Source of the DNA: Mucilaginibacter sp. MD40
GTDB taxonomy: Bacteria; Bacteroidota; Bacteroidia; Sphingobacteriales; Sphingobacteriaceae
NCBI RefSeq assembly: GCF_002288635.1
Contig: NZ_NRSW01000001.1
Coordinates: forward strand, 3,739,852-3,803,851
DNA length: 64,000 nt
Reading direction: 5' to 3'
Shown here: positions 16,622-24,454 of the stretch, in pieces
Layout: each line of letters begins with the position of its first letter
Numbering within the stretch: the stretch's first letter is position 1
Position numbers and translations under genes: made by a program
The notes under the pieces: model-generated
What the model was told of the DNA's origin: nothing
The model's database searches: none
The model's input: only the letters and a program-made list of their open reading frames with translations

Positions 16622-17647
16622 TCAGGAGCGATTTGGAGCAAACGAAAAATGCCTGCGCAGGCGTGTCATAAGATAGTCGTTCATCAGGTCAAAATAGAGG
16701 TCCTTAGCCATCGTATAAGTGCTTGGCAGGATATTCGTTCCCTCTGTAATGGCGTCCAGCAGGACATCACATTCCAGACTGTTTTTCAGGTTCTGTAACC
16801 CTTCAAGCATCATATCCGGGGAGCTGCATACACGGGCAGCTTCAAAGCTCTGGTAAGGTGAGAGATCAACCTGCATTTCCTGCATAAATATCTCGGCGAT
16901 CATATCTTCTTTTTTGCCGCCTTCTATCTCACTGCTGACCATAAAGAGCGAAATAAATTCGATGAAACCTGCAAAATGTTCCGGCGAGCCTTCCCACTTG
17001 AATTTCCAAAAGCCGGGGTCCTCTAACTGCGCCCGTATATCCTCGGGCATTTGCAGGCGGCTACAGATCGCTTTTACCGCATCGATGAAGTGCTTTTTGT
17101 CCGACTGCTGCTCAAAATCCTGGCTGACGGCCATTAATACCGGCATCGAAAGGATACTGCCATTGACGGCCAGTGTGTCGCAATAAATTTTTAAGAGCTT
17201 CAGGTCGCCCCGGAATTCTTCACGAAGCAAGGGCAATATCTTTTCTTCTGCGTCCGCGTGGTAGGTCTTTCGGAGTGCAAAGATCGCAGTGGTGGAAAAA
17301 TAGTCGTCACCGATCAAATCCAATACAGGGGTAATATCTACTTCGGCAGGAATTTGGTAATTCGCCAGCATTTTCAGAATGCTTATCCCGCGTTCCCGGT
17401 TTCCCGGCAACTGTTCCATCATTTTCTTAAAGATTGCAGCATCAGGATCGGCCGGCATAATTTGCATCAGGATTATAGCGGGATCAAGGATTTCAAATTT
17501 ATGACGGTCGGCCCTTAGCAAGTCGCAGAGCGCTGGGATATATGACCTGTAGGGTTTCAAATCCTCATTTTCTTCAAACCAAACGGGTTCAATTAGGCTT
17601 TTTCCGGCCAGCATCCATTTGATGGCATCGTGCATGGTGTAGTCCAT
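16622..17647 (-). CDS. Helical-repeat-like hypothetical protein
   Basis: This 341-residue soluble protein is almost entirely alpha-helical, with recurring short helix pairs (DLIGDDYFSTTAIFALRKTY, LPLLREEFRGDLKLLKIY) that recall HEAT-type repeats, a scaffold for protein contacts. No catalytic motif is visible. It is separated from the gene at 17856 by about 200 bp. Function unknown. Confidence 0.6.
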   Translation of the reverse strand: MDYTMHDAIKWMLAGKSLIEPVWFEENEDLKPYRSYIPALCDLLRADRHKFEILDPAIILMQIMPADPDAAIFKKMMEQLPGNRERGISILKMLANYQIPAEVDITPVLDLIGDDYFSTTAIFALRKTYHADAEEKILPLLREEFRGDLKLLKIYCDTLAVNGSILSMPVLMAVSQDFEQQSDKKHFIDAVKAICSRLQMPEDIRAQLEDPGFWKFKWEGSPEHFAGFIEFISLFMVSSEIEGGKKEDMIAEIFMQEMQVDLSPYQSFEAARVCSSPDMMLEGLQNLKNSLECDVLLDAITEGTNILPSTYTMAKDLYFDLMNDYLMTRLRRHFSFAPNRS

Positions 17648-17855
17648 AAAAACAAAATTTAAAGTGAATAATTGGTAGCACTTTTAATCAATAGCACGGA
17701 TGGGGATTGCTGTAGGCAACAAATTTAATAACTAAAAATTAAAACAAAAACTGCCCGGTGAGAAAGTTTCGGCCTATAAGTTCAAAGAAAGTTCAGGTTT
17801 TTTCTTGCTTTGATGGGGCATAACAAGAGCCTAATAACAGAAAGTGCGGCCATCA

Positions 17856-18332
17856 TTAATTACTGTTAAGCCGGTTCAGGTTAATGAGCTTGTGCACCGT
17901 AGCTATCTTTTCTTCAATTATACCGTACATCCGCTCTTTTAACTCCTTATCCTTTACCTCCTTTGAAATGCTGACGCCCGTTGCGGCCTGCTTTAATTCT
18001 TCCAAAAGGGTTTGCTTTTCGCAACCGCTGATAAGTTCAATGGTATCTAAGACCAGGCGGTATAAATACATGAGGGGAATGACCGGGCGGTCATCGTGGC
18101 AAATTGTAAAATCGTAAGAACTGCCGTCTCTGATCGTAAACACGGAGATAACGGTTTCGTACTCCGGATCTTCCTCATCACCCATTTCACGGACTGCAAG
18201 CTCAACGAAAATTTTATCTTCCAGCATCTGGGGCGTAAAGGCATACGCCAGTTTAGAGCCGTCAGTATCTAAATAGGATAAGTATTTAATTCCCTTTTTG
18301 GCAAAGAGTTTTTCCATTGCTGCGTTTTTCAA
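17856..18332 (-). CDS. Hypothetical protein
   Basis: The 158-residue protein has a mixed alpha/beta N-terminal half (KLAYAFTPQML, YETVISVFTI) and a helical lysine/glutamate-rich C-terminus. ATG codons at residues 1 and 6 are both possible starts. It lies within a run of small minus-strand element genes. No family is recognised. Confidence 0.55.
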   Translation of the reverse strand: MKNAAMEKLFAKKGIKYLSYLDTDGSKLAYAFTPQMLEDKIFVELAVREMGDEEDPEYETVISVFTIRDGSSYDFTICHDDRPVIPLMYLYRLVLDTIELISGCEKQTLLEELKQAATGVSISKEVKDKELKERMYGIIEEKIATVHKLINLNRLNSN

Positions 18333-18449
18333 GCAATATTAAGGCTTTTTTAAGGCTTGCGCAAACTAAGCTGCCTGCTATAAACGCTTACCGTCCCTTG
18401 TTAATATGCTTTCCACCATCTTGAATTCTTCCGGATCGGGGCTGATGAT

Positions 18450-18776
18450 TCATCGGTCGGCTACATCCAGATACCAATCCGGTGGCTTAACCACGCCCCG
18501 GCAGGCGATGCAGAAATCTATGAGGTATGGCATTTTCAATATCGTTTCCGTGTGGCCGCAAATAAGCGGATTATGGACATAAAATGCGTAGGGACGGTAA
18601 TAATATTCACCGAGGTCTTCGATGCAAATCAGGGGCATCGGACGGCTTTGCAAACTCATGGCGGTGCGGTGCATGTGGCCGAACAATTCCACGCCCCAAT
18701 AACGGGCGTCATGGTGATCTCTGTTATCCTTAGCCTGCAACGCCGCGTCAACTAATTTTTGCTGATTGACGGTCAT
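18450..18776 (-). CDS. Hypothetical protein, coupled to the gene at 18773
   Basis: This 108-residue protein is rich in His, Tyr and Cys (HDARYWGVELFGHMHRT, CGHTE, FCIACRG). CIAC and the His cluster could bind metal, but no known fold is recognised. Its start overlaps the previous stop (ATGA), which makes co-translation likely. It is last gene of the PRTRC-side minus-strand run. Confidence 0.55.
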   Translation of the reverse strand: MTVNQQKLVDAALQAKDNRDHHDARYWGVELFGHMHRTAMSLQSRPMPLICIEDLGEYYYRPYAFYVHNPLICGHTETILKMPYLIDFCIACRGVVKPPDWYLDVADR

Positions 18777-19012
18777 TGCTCAATGTCTTTAGGTACTTTA
18801 CTTTCAAAATAAGTTTTTAGCATTTGCAGGCGTTTTGTCTGCCTCTTGCTTACACCGTTCTCATTCAGGTTTTCTAAGACCTCGGCAAGGCAGAGAGGTT
18901 CCTGTGCGGTATTTAACAGGCCACCGGAGGCAAAAGCATATAATGCGCTCCATTGGCCGCCATGCCAGTCAGCGGCTATGGCTTTTGCGGTTTTTAGTGT
19001 TATCGTTCTCAT
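18773..19012 (-). CDS. Small hypothetical protein
   Basis: This 79-residue protein has an N-terminal segment TLKTAKAIAADWHGGQWSALYAFASGG and a basic C-terminal helix. It is short and soluble. It overlaps the next gene by 4 bp and follows the gene at 19030 by 17 bp, so it belongs to the same operon. Related small ORFs are common in Bacteroidetes mobile elements, as I recall; no function is known to me. Confidence 0.6.
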   Translation of the reverse strand: MRTITLKTAKAIAADWHGGQWSALYAFASGGLLNTAQEPLCLAEVLENLNENGVSKRQTKRLQMLKTYFESKVPKDIEQ

Positions 19013-19029
19013 GTTGTTATTATATGGGA

Positions 19030-19293
19030 TTAAGGATTGACTACGCGGAAATAGGCGCAGTCGAGTTTAAAAAGCAGCTTTCTGAGTTCAGACAGGATAG
19101 CCGTAAAGTCCTTTGGATAAGGTTCACTTTCGGGTTCTTCTTCAAAGAGCGTATCCGGGCTGAACAAGTGTTCTTCGAGTACCTGGTCGCGATAAGTTGC
19201 CTGCAAATGGTATAAAAAGCTGACAAAGTCTTCGGTTAGTTCGCTGGCGGGGATGTCAGCGACCTTCATGATGTTTTCGTATGTAATATTCAT
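19030..19293 (-). CDS. Small acidic hypothetical protein
   Basis: This 87-residue helical, acidic protein (LFSPDTLFEEEPESEPYPKD) has no signal or membrane segment. It is 25 bp after the 378-residue gene and 17 bp before the next. Function unknown. Confidence 0.55.
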   Translation of the reverse strand: MNITYENIMKVADIPASELTEDFVSFLYHLQATYRDQVLEEHLFSPDTLFEEEPESEPYPKDFTAILSELRKLLFKLDCAYFRVVNP

Positions 19294-19318
19294 GGCTGAT
19301 TGATTTTAATGTTGTTGA

Positions 19319-20455
19319 TTAATAGCTGTAATTAGAGCGCACCATTTCGTTGTGGCGCTCCTGAAGTGCCTGATGGGTCATGCCTGGCTTGTTGGCCAGT
19401 GTCACGAAATTCTTGACCACGCCCTCCCGTATCTTCCACGGAAAGCTGTAAACCAATGCCTCTTTTTGTAAATTCACCAATAACGGTACGGGCAACCGCA
19501 GACTATGCGCCTGTTGCAGGATGGCGATACGGTTACAGGTATCGTGATAGTCTTTTTCATCCAGTTGGGCATATTTCAGGCGGTGCGCCAGCTTTTGCAA
19601 CTGGCATTGCCGCAGGTCGGTTACGGGTTTATGCTTTTTCCGCTTTGCTGTTTTCTTCTTTTGGTGCAGGTCTGCGGCAAGCATGTTCGCGGTATAATCA
19701 GGATATTTAACCCGTATTTCTTCCATTGCGAACAGCTTATTTTTTTGCCATACACGGCGCACGAAGTTGCGGCGGGTACGCTGCTGCTGTAATTCAACCT
19801 TGCGCCTGATGGCTTGCTCCGCAAGCGGGCTTTGCTTGTCATCAGGCTTACCGAAATTCTGATAAAGCTGGCGCAGGGCTATCAAAACCGCAGGCCGCTT
19901 TTGCGTTTTCAGTTCATCATCCAACAGCTTTGCAACTTCGGCACCACTAAGGGCATCACCCGTGTCAATCAGTTCCCGCAAATAAACGGTTTCCTCATCC
20001 GCCGGTAATTCGGGCGGGACGGGCGGGAGTTTCCCCAAATCCGCATTCAGCGGGAATTTTTCACGAAAGGACTTCAACTGATTTAAGAACTCCGTCCCTG
20101 CGCCCTCCATTTCCAAATCCAAATCTTCGGCTTCCTTTTCCTCGGCGTATAGTAACCTGTTCCAATCCTCGTACTGGTGGTAACATAACCGCCAGTCAAA
20201 ATGGTGGTATTCTATCTCTCCTTTGGTCATGGGTCGGCTCAGAAAGGGAAATGCCGTATGCAGCCCCATCGGCCTGCGGTTGCGGTCGCACCATGTTTCG
20301 GCGTGCATAAAAACGTAAATGCGTGGCGGGTACTTGGTTTGTGGCTTGAAATAGTAGTCAACCCGCCCTGAAGCCTTGCGGGGCAGGACGTTTTGCCGTT
20401 CGTATTCTTCACGTTCCCGTTGGGACATCACATATCCCTCTTTTATCTTTACCAT
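19319..20455 (-). CDS. Basic hypothetical protein of the PRTRC region
   Basis: This 378-residue protein has an N-terminal mixed domain (VDYYFKPQTKYPPRIYVFMH, with several Trp and Cys in WCDRNRRP and WRLCYHQYEDW) and a strongly basic helical middle (QQRTRRNFVRRVWQKNK, KKKTAKRKKHKP). This suggests nucleic-acid binding. A start at Met10 (MSQREREEYE) is also possible. It follows the small membrane gene by 18 bp in the PRTRC operon. I recognise no family; a role as PRTRC partner or substrate is speculation from position alone. Confidence 0.6.
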   Translation of the reverse strand: MVKIKEGYVMSQREREEYERQNVLPRKASGRVDYYFKPQTKYPPRIYVFMHAETWCDRNRRPMGLHTAFPFLSRPMTKGEIEYHHFDWRLCYHQYEDWNRLLYAEEKEAEDLDLEMEGAGTEFLNQLKSFREKFPLNADLGKLPPVPPELPADEETVYLRELIDTGDALSGAEVAKLLDDELKTQKRPAVLIALRQLYQNFGKPDDKQSPLAEQAIRRKVELQQQRTRRNFVRRVWQKNKLFAMEEIRVKYPDYTANMLAADLHQKKKTAKRKKHKPVTDLRQCQLQKLAHRLKYAQLDEKDYHDTCNRIAILQQAHSLRLPVPLLVNLQKEALVYSFPWKIREGVVKNFVTLANKPGMTHQALQERHNEMVRSNYSY

Positions 20456-20473
20456 AACGGTTTTGCTTTCGTT

Positions 20474-20680
20474 CTACTTCCAGTTCTTTTCACGGTAATG
20501 GCGGTACATTGCCCGTCTATCAGCCGCTTTTCTGCTTCTGCGGTCGCATCCCCATAAGAACCATGTCCAGAGGATAAATGCGAATGCTATTCCATAGATA
20601 TAATGCTGGCTGTTCAATGAGGCGAAGTATGCACCAGTTGAAATAAAGCAGGTGCAGATGAAATAAATGAATGTTTTCAT
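20474..20680 (-). CDS. Small two-helix membrane protein (paralogue of 15327)
   Basis: This 68-residue protein has two hydrophobic segments (FIYFICTCFISTGAYFA and IYGIAFAFILWTWFLWG) followed by a basic tail (DRRSRKAADRRAMYRHYREK). It shares N-terminus and layout with the 50-residue protein after the integrase. It overlaps the 60-residue gene upstream by 4 bp (ATGA). A role as a membrane anchor within the cassette is possible but unproven. Confidence 0.65.
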   Translation of the reverse strand: MKTFIYFICTCFISTGAYFASLNSQHYIYGIAFAFILWTWFLWGCDRRSRKAADRRAMYRHYREKNWK

Positions 20681-20859
20681 AACTGTTCAGTTTTAAGTTT
20701 GAGTAGTTTTTGGTAAACATCTTCCCAATAGGCGTAGCGATAAATGTCGTTCTCGGTGGGTGTTGTTACACGGTAATGGCGGTAATCGTCCGCCTGTAAT
20801 AGGGCAAGGTCGAGGTTTTCCACCTCGATTACTCTGCCGTCTAAATCGATGAGCTTCAT
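20677..20859 (-). CDS. Small hypothetical protein next to PRTRC ThiF
   Basis: The 60-residue protein begins MKLIDLDGRVIEVENLDLALLQADDYRHY and ends in a helix (EDVYQKLLKLKTEQL). It starts directly after the ThiF stop (1-bp gap) and overlaps the next gene. I know PRTRC-linked Bacteroidetes loci to carry small proteins of this kind but cannot name a family. Confidence 0.6.
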   Translation of the reverse strand: MKLIDLDGRVIEVENLDLALLQADDYRHYRVTTPTENDIYRYAYWEDVYQKLLKLKTEQL

Positions 20860-20860
20860 A

Positions 20861-21754
20861 TCAGGCAGCTTTAGGGATTTCGGTTTTGGAGCGTTTTGGT
20901 TTCAACGCTTTCACTTTGCTGTCGTCATTCGGGGTAACTTTAATCGGTTGCGCCCTGAAGTCTTTGAGGTTCAGGAAAAACCCCCTGTTGAACAACATGC
21001 CCTCGCTGAATATTTGCCATAAAAGGGATGCCCCTAAGTTGGCAAGTGCGGAATTGATGAACAAATCCTGTTGCGTGAGGGCTTCGGCTAAGGAACAGCT
21101 TGGCGTGTGGTCGCCCTTTTCGGAGTTCACTAACAGTTCCCTGAATTCCTCGGTCACTAAAGGCAAACGGCTGACCACCTCAAACTTTCGGGATGCGGGT
21201 TGCGTTATTTCGCCAATGGTGGATAGGATACACTGCCCTATATCCCTGCTGTTGCCAAAGTCCATCCAGTAAAGCGGATGGTGATAGGCGTGTTTCCTGC
21301 TTGCATAGATTTTGGATAGCAGGTCGGCAATCTCAAATCTTGCCTTTACGGTATCCACGCAAGTTATGGTGATTTCCGCCATCGCCAGTTCGGGACTCTC
21401 GTTCAGGGTTTGCAGGTCGTATTTTTCGGGTATGGCTTTCCAGTTCGTGCCGAAAAAGAGATTGATGCGGTTGACAAGCGCAACGGCTTTGTGCAAGCCA
21501 AGTTCAGCGGTTGAAAATAGCTGTCTGCCTAAATTGGCTTCTTCCACTTTATCATCATCGAACACCCGCACGGCAAGGCCGGGATGGTTCAGGGCGATGA
21601 GCGCATGGTTTATTCGTCCCAATGCCGTCAGGAACTGGCTGCCTGTACCGCCCGCACCGATCAGGTTGACCACGATGGGGTTGTAGGGGTTCAGCAGGGT
21701 TTTTTCCACGATATGTACGGCGGTCTTTACCGCTTTCAGTTTTGGCGTTTTCAT
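20861..21754 (-). CDS. PRTRC system ThiF family protein (E1-like)
   Basis: E1-like adenylating enzyme of 297 residues. It keeps the nucleotide-binding loop GAGGTGS (33-39), the acidic strand end VFDDDKVEEANLGRQ (64-78, with the Asp, Asn and Arg used for ATP and magnesium) and a TCVD strand (131-134). PSCS places Cys220 as a candidate thioester cysteine in the crossover region. ThiF/E1 enzymes adenylate the C-terminal Gly of ubiquitin-like proteins; here the obvious substrate is PRTRC protein C (23637), which ends GTKG. The gene overlaps protein B by 4 bp. The basic Pro-rich tail (KALKPKRSKTEIPKAA) is unusual. Confidence 0.9.
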   Translation of the reverse strand: MKTPKLKAVKTAVHIVEKTLLNPYNPIVVNLIGAGGTGSQFLTALGRINHALIALNHPGLAVRVFDDDKVEEANLGRQLFSTAELGLHKAVALVNRINLFFGTNWKAIPEKYDLQTLNESPELAMAEITITCVDTVKARFEIADLLSKIYASRKHAYHHPLYWMDFGNSRDIGQCILSTIGEITQPASRKFEVVSRLPLVTEEFRELLVNSEKGDHTPSCSLAEALTQQDLFINSALANLGASLLWQIFSEGMLFNRGFFLNLKDFRAQPIKVTPNDDSKVKALKPKRSKTEIPKAA

Positions 21755-22479
21755 ATAAAGAGGGTTTTAAGGGTTCGCTGATTGGGTTTGAGGCTTTCGC
21801 AGGGAAATACACGGTCTGTGGCGACCTGCTTTTGCCATAGCTGCACTATGTTCTCGGTTACGGGGTTGAACTCGCCCATCAGGTGACTGAAATAGCTGTT
21901 CCAAAAGTAGTTCTCCCATTGTGCCATAAAATCTTCCAGTCGGATGGTCTTGCCGATATTGATGCGCACGTTACCCATACAAACCTTACCATCTGTAGCC
22001 ACATTGAAAAAGGGGGCATGAAAAAGGGCGGTATTGCCTACGGGCTTGCGGTGTCCCTTCAGGGCGTACACCGCTAAACTGTCCCTGCCCGCTTTCCACA
22101 CCATCGCAGGTACTTTTCCCCTGCCTGATTTGATGCCTAAAGCATTGGAAAAGTAAAGGGGGACTTCCTGCGGTGGGGTGAACCAAATGGCATAGCCCTC
22201 CTGCTCGGTATTCACGTACAGCACCTTATTGGGCATGACGCCTTTACAGCGCAGGAAGCCCGTTTTAAATTCCTGCGCCGACTGGAAAATGCTGCTCAGG
22301 GCAAGCATTTCCTTAACGGTCAGCGGGTGGGCGTTTATTGGGTTGCCCAACCTGCCGATGTCGTAACTCTCTACATACACGCTGCTTGTATCTTCTTCGG
22401 TATGCTTGGTGTATATCAGCAGGGATTTTACAGGCTGATACAGGTTGCTGAAATTATGCGTTAGGTTCTTCATCGTCAA
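21751..22479 (-). CDS. PRTRC system protein B (E2-like)
   Basis: This 242-residue protein matches the PRTRC B family, which I understand to be related to prokaryotic E2-like (UBC-fold) proteins. The key stretch is FHAPFFNV (153-160) followed by GKVCMGNV, with Cys167 in the position of the E2 active site (G-x-V/I-C-L in classical E2s). GYAIWFTPP near residue 95 would be a central strand. It lies between F-like and ThiF with overlapping ends (26 and 4 bp). The start could also be Met3 at 22473. It is predicted to accept protein C from ThiF. Confidence 0.82.
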   Translation of the reverse strand: MTMKNLTHNFSNLYQPVKSLLIYTKHTEEDTSSVYVESYDIGRLGNPINAHPLTVKEMLALSSIFQSAQEFKTGFLRCKGVMPNKVLYVNTEQEGYAIWFTPPQEVPLYFSNALGIKSGRGKVPAMVWKAGRDSLAVYALKGHRKPVGNTALFHAPFFNVATDGKVCMGNVRINIGKTIRLEDFMAQWENYFWNSYFSHLMGEFNPVTENIVQLWQKQVATDRVFPCESLKPNQRTLKTLFI

Positions 22480-23572
22480 AATCGTTTAATATGCCTGTCA
22501 GTTCATCCAACAGGAAAAATAGTCTTGTTTCAAAATCAAAATCGTGGCGGGGTTTTTCCTGTGGCGTGTCAAACCATTGGACGGCAACGGGTTCTTCCTG
22601 ATAGCCCATTTCCTGAAATTCGCTGTTCACCATTTCAAACAGCATGTGCTGCAAGGTGTCCTCACCGCTCCAGTAAAAGGAGATGTAGTTCTCCCAATAG
22701 ATGCTGTAATCATCCTCGCTGGCTTCGTGCAACTCGTAGTGCATGGTGTCTTTGATAGCACGTTCGGGATAGTCCTTAGCCAGTTTCAGCAGTTCGCTTG
22801 CGACTTCCCTTAACTCCCTGCCTTGCTTGTCCGTTACGGGGATTTGCTGTAATTGCTGTTCCCACGTCTCCAAATCATAGGGCATTTTGATTTCGGGTAA
22901 CAGCGTATCACCTGCCAGTCGCATTAAGTCCAGTTCTGCGAACTGGCGTTTGCGGTATTGGCATTCTTCCTTGTCATCATGCTCGTCATATTCGTCATCA
23001 ATCTCTCTTATCCAGTTTTCGAGTGCATCATAGGAATTATCCAAATAGCCCGGCTCACGAAAAAAGGGGATGCCGATTGTGTGGTATAAGTATGCAAACA
23101 GCGTTCGGGTAAGTTCATAATAGGGCTGTTTGTTCCTTTCGTTTTTCATCTGCCACAACGGACGGACAGGCACATAATACAGGCAGAAGTTAGTATCAAA
23201 GGTTTTGACGGTTGCCAGTCGGGCGGGGCAACCCTTATCCTGCAACAGCATCACAGATGCGCCGTCAAACCGCTGTGAGGCCAGCTTTTCCAGTATTGCC
23301 GAAATGTTTTGAGGGAATGGCAAACCCGAGGTATCGGGGGCTTGCCACCCGTACAACTGGCAAAGGTTTCCCAACGACTGAAAAAATTCGCGTTCACCCT
23401 GCCCGAAGCCCGAAAAAGGCAGGCTTTGGAACGGCTTGAATGAATGGGTCAGAAAACCATTACGGTGCGTTCCTTTGGTGCGCTTCTTAGCGGGTTTTGC
23501 TGTACTTCCCTTGCATCGGGCAAGCGGTCTAACTTTTGGACGAATTCCCCGAATAATTGATGTAGTTTCCAT
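22454..23572 (-). CDS. PRTRC-associated protein, F-like by position and length
   Basis: This 372-residue protein has an acidic, aromatic C-terminal half (EASEDDYSIYWENYISFYWSGEDTL) and a basic, low-complexity N-terminus. Length and order fit PRTRC system protein F, but I see no decisive motif, so the label is tentative. The first 40 residues overlap another small frame (23449-23625) and may not be translated as given. The true start could lie near THRNGFLTHSF. It overlaps protein B by 26 bp, so the cassette is translationally coupled. Confidence 0.6.
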   Translation of the reverse strand: METTSIIRGIRPKVRPLARCKGSTAKPAKKRTKGTHRNGFLTHSFKPFQSLPFSGFGQGEREFFQSLGNLCQLYGWQAPDTSGLPFPQNISAILEKLASQRFDGASVMLLQDKGCPARLATVKTFDTNFCLYYVPVRPLWQMKNERNKQPYYELTRTLFAYLYHTIGIPFFREPGYLDNSYDALENWIREIDDEYDEHDDKEECQYRKRQFAELDLMRLAGDTLLPEIKMPYDLETWEQQLQQIPVTDKQGRELREVASELLKLAKDYPERAIKDTMHYELHEASEDDYSIYWENYISFYWSGEDTLQHMLFEMVNSEFQEMGYQEEPVAVQWFDTPQEKPRHDFDFETRLFFLLDELTGILNDFDDEEPNA

Positions 23573-23625
23573 TGTGTACTTTCCTCTATGACGGTTACTT
23601 TCCTGTTAATTCTTTTAGTTTCCAT
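23449..23625 (-). CDS. Possible 58-residue ORF overlapping the F-like gene
   Basis: ATG 23625 opens a frame of 58 codons (begins METKRINRKVTVIEES, ends KERTVMVF) only 11 bp after protein C. Its composition is more protein-like than the overlapping N-terminus of the 22454 frame (TKWKLHQLF-type helix, balanced charges). It fills the only sizeable gap in an otherwise tightly packed operon. Either this small protein is real and the F-like gene starts later, or both overlap. Confidence 0.4.
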   Translation of the reverse strand: METKRINRKVTVIEESTQWKLHQLFGEFVQKLDRLPDAREVQQNPLRSAPKERTVMVF

Positions 23626-23636
23626 GATGTTGCGGT

Positions 23637-23855
23637 TTAACCTTTCGTACCCATTGTGCTTTCAAAACGGTACTGTATCATATCGTCCTTGATCTCAGGC
23701 CCGACAATTCGGGCATTGGTCAGGATGGGATAAGTACCTGTATAAAAGTTCAGGACACTATCGGGGTTCATGGCTTCGTTAGGGTCGGTCAAACGGACTT
23801 CCAACCCGTTCTCCTTATGGATAAAAATCCGTTCTAATTGCGTTGTCTGTAACAT
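23637..23855 (-). CDS. PRTRC system protein C (ubiquitin-like)
   Basis: The 72-residue protein ends ...ESTMGTKG, the typical PRTRC C terminus, and includes LERIFIH, NFYTGTYPILTNA and YRFESTMG. The family is described as a prokaryotic ubiquitin-like protein; size, beta-rich N-terminus and an exposed C-terminal Gly fit that. Because the chain already ends in Gly, no processing protease would be needed before E1 activation. It lies 11 bp after protein E. Confidence 0.88.
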   Translation of the reverse strand: MLQTTQLERIFIHKENGLEVRLTDPNEAMNPDSVLNFYTGTYPILTNARIVGPEIKDDMIQYRFESTMGTKG

Positions 23856-23866
23856 GATGCTTTCCT

Positions 23867-24448
23867 TTAGGCTTCGTTAAATAATGTCAGGGCTTGGGCG
23901 TACTGTGTCTTTTTGCGCTCCAAATCGGCACGCCTTTTTTCCAGTTCTTCTTTCTTTTCGGGGTAGTCCTCTACCGATGGCAGGATGTTGAGCGCATCTT
24001 CGTATTTGCACAGGTCGTTGAGTTCCACTACTTTTCGGATGGTATCGGTATAGGTTTTCCGCTTTTCCTCTGCGGACATTTTGGGTTCACCCACTTCAAT
24101 CTCGTCTGTATCATCGTTGGTTTTAGCTTTGGCGGGTTGGGGCTTGCTTCCCTGTCCTAATTTTTTCTTGGCAACATCCACGCTTGCGGTTACGGCTTTG
24201 ATATTGCTGTACAGCCCTTTAAGGCTATCCACCTGCGTTACGGTGGCTTCAAAAAAGCCCTCGTCCATATCCAATGCCGTACCCCTGTGAATAAGGGGTA
24301 CTATCATTTTTGTGGCGGGTTCGTTAGATTTAAAGGGGGCGTATAAGGCAGATACGGTAAAATTGCCGTTCTCATCATTTTGGATGCCAATCGTCCAAAT
24401 GCCGGGGGCATTCAGGCTGGCTATATTTTCAAAGAAGTTCGTTTTCAT
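23867..24448 (-). CDS. PRTRC system protein E
   Basis: The 193-residue protein begins MKTNFFENIASLNAPGIWTI and has FTVSALYAP, VPLIHRGTALDMDEGFF, all diagnostic for PRTRC E. The second half is Lys/Glu-rich coiled helix (SAEEKRKTYTDTIRKVVELN, KKEELEKRRADLERKK) and follows a low-complexity linker. The role of protein E is unknown. It is the first recognisable PRTRC gene in the operon order E-C-(58 aa)-F-B-ThiF. Confidence 0.88.
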   Translation of the reverse strand: MKTNFFENIASLNAPGIWTIGIQNDENGNFTVSALYAPFKSNEPATKMIVPLIHRGTALDMDEGFFEATVTQVDSLKGLYSNIKAVTASVDVAKKKLGQGSKPQPAKAKTNDDTDEIEVGEPKMSAEEKRKTYTDTIRKVVELNDLCKYEDALNILPSVEDYPEKKEELEKRRADLERKKTQYAQALTLFNEA

Positions 24449-24454
24449 ATTCGT

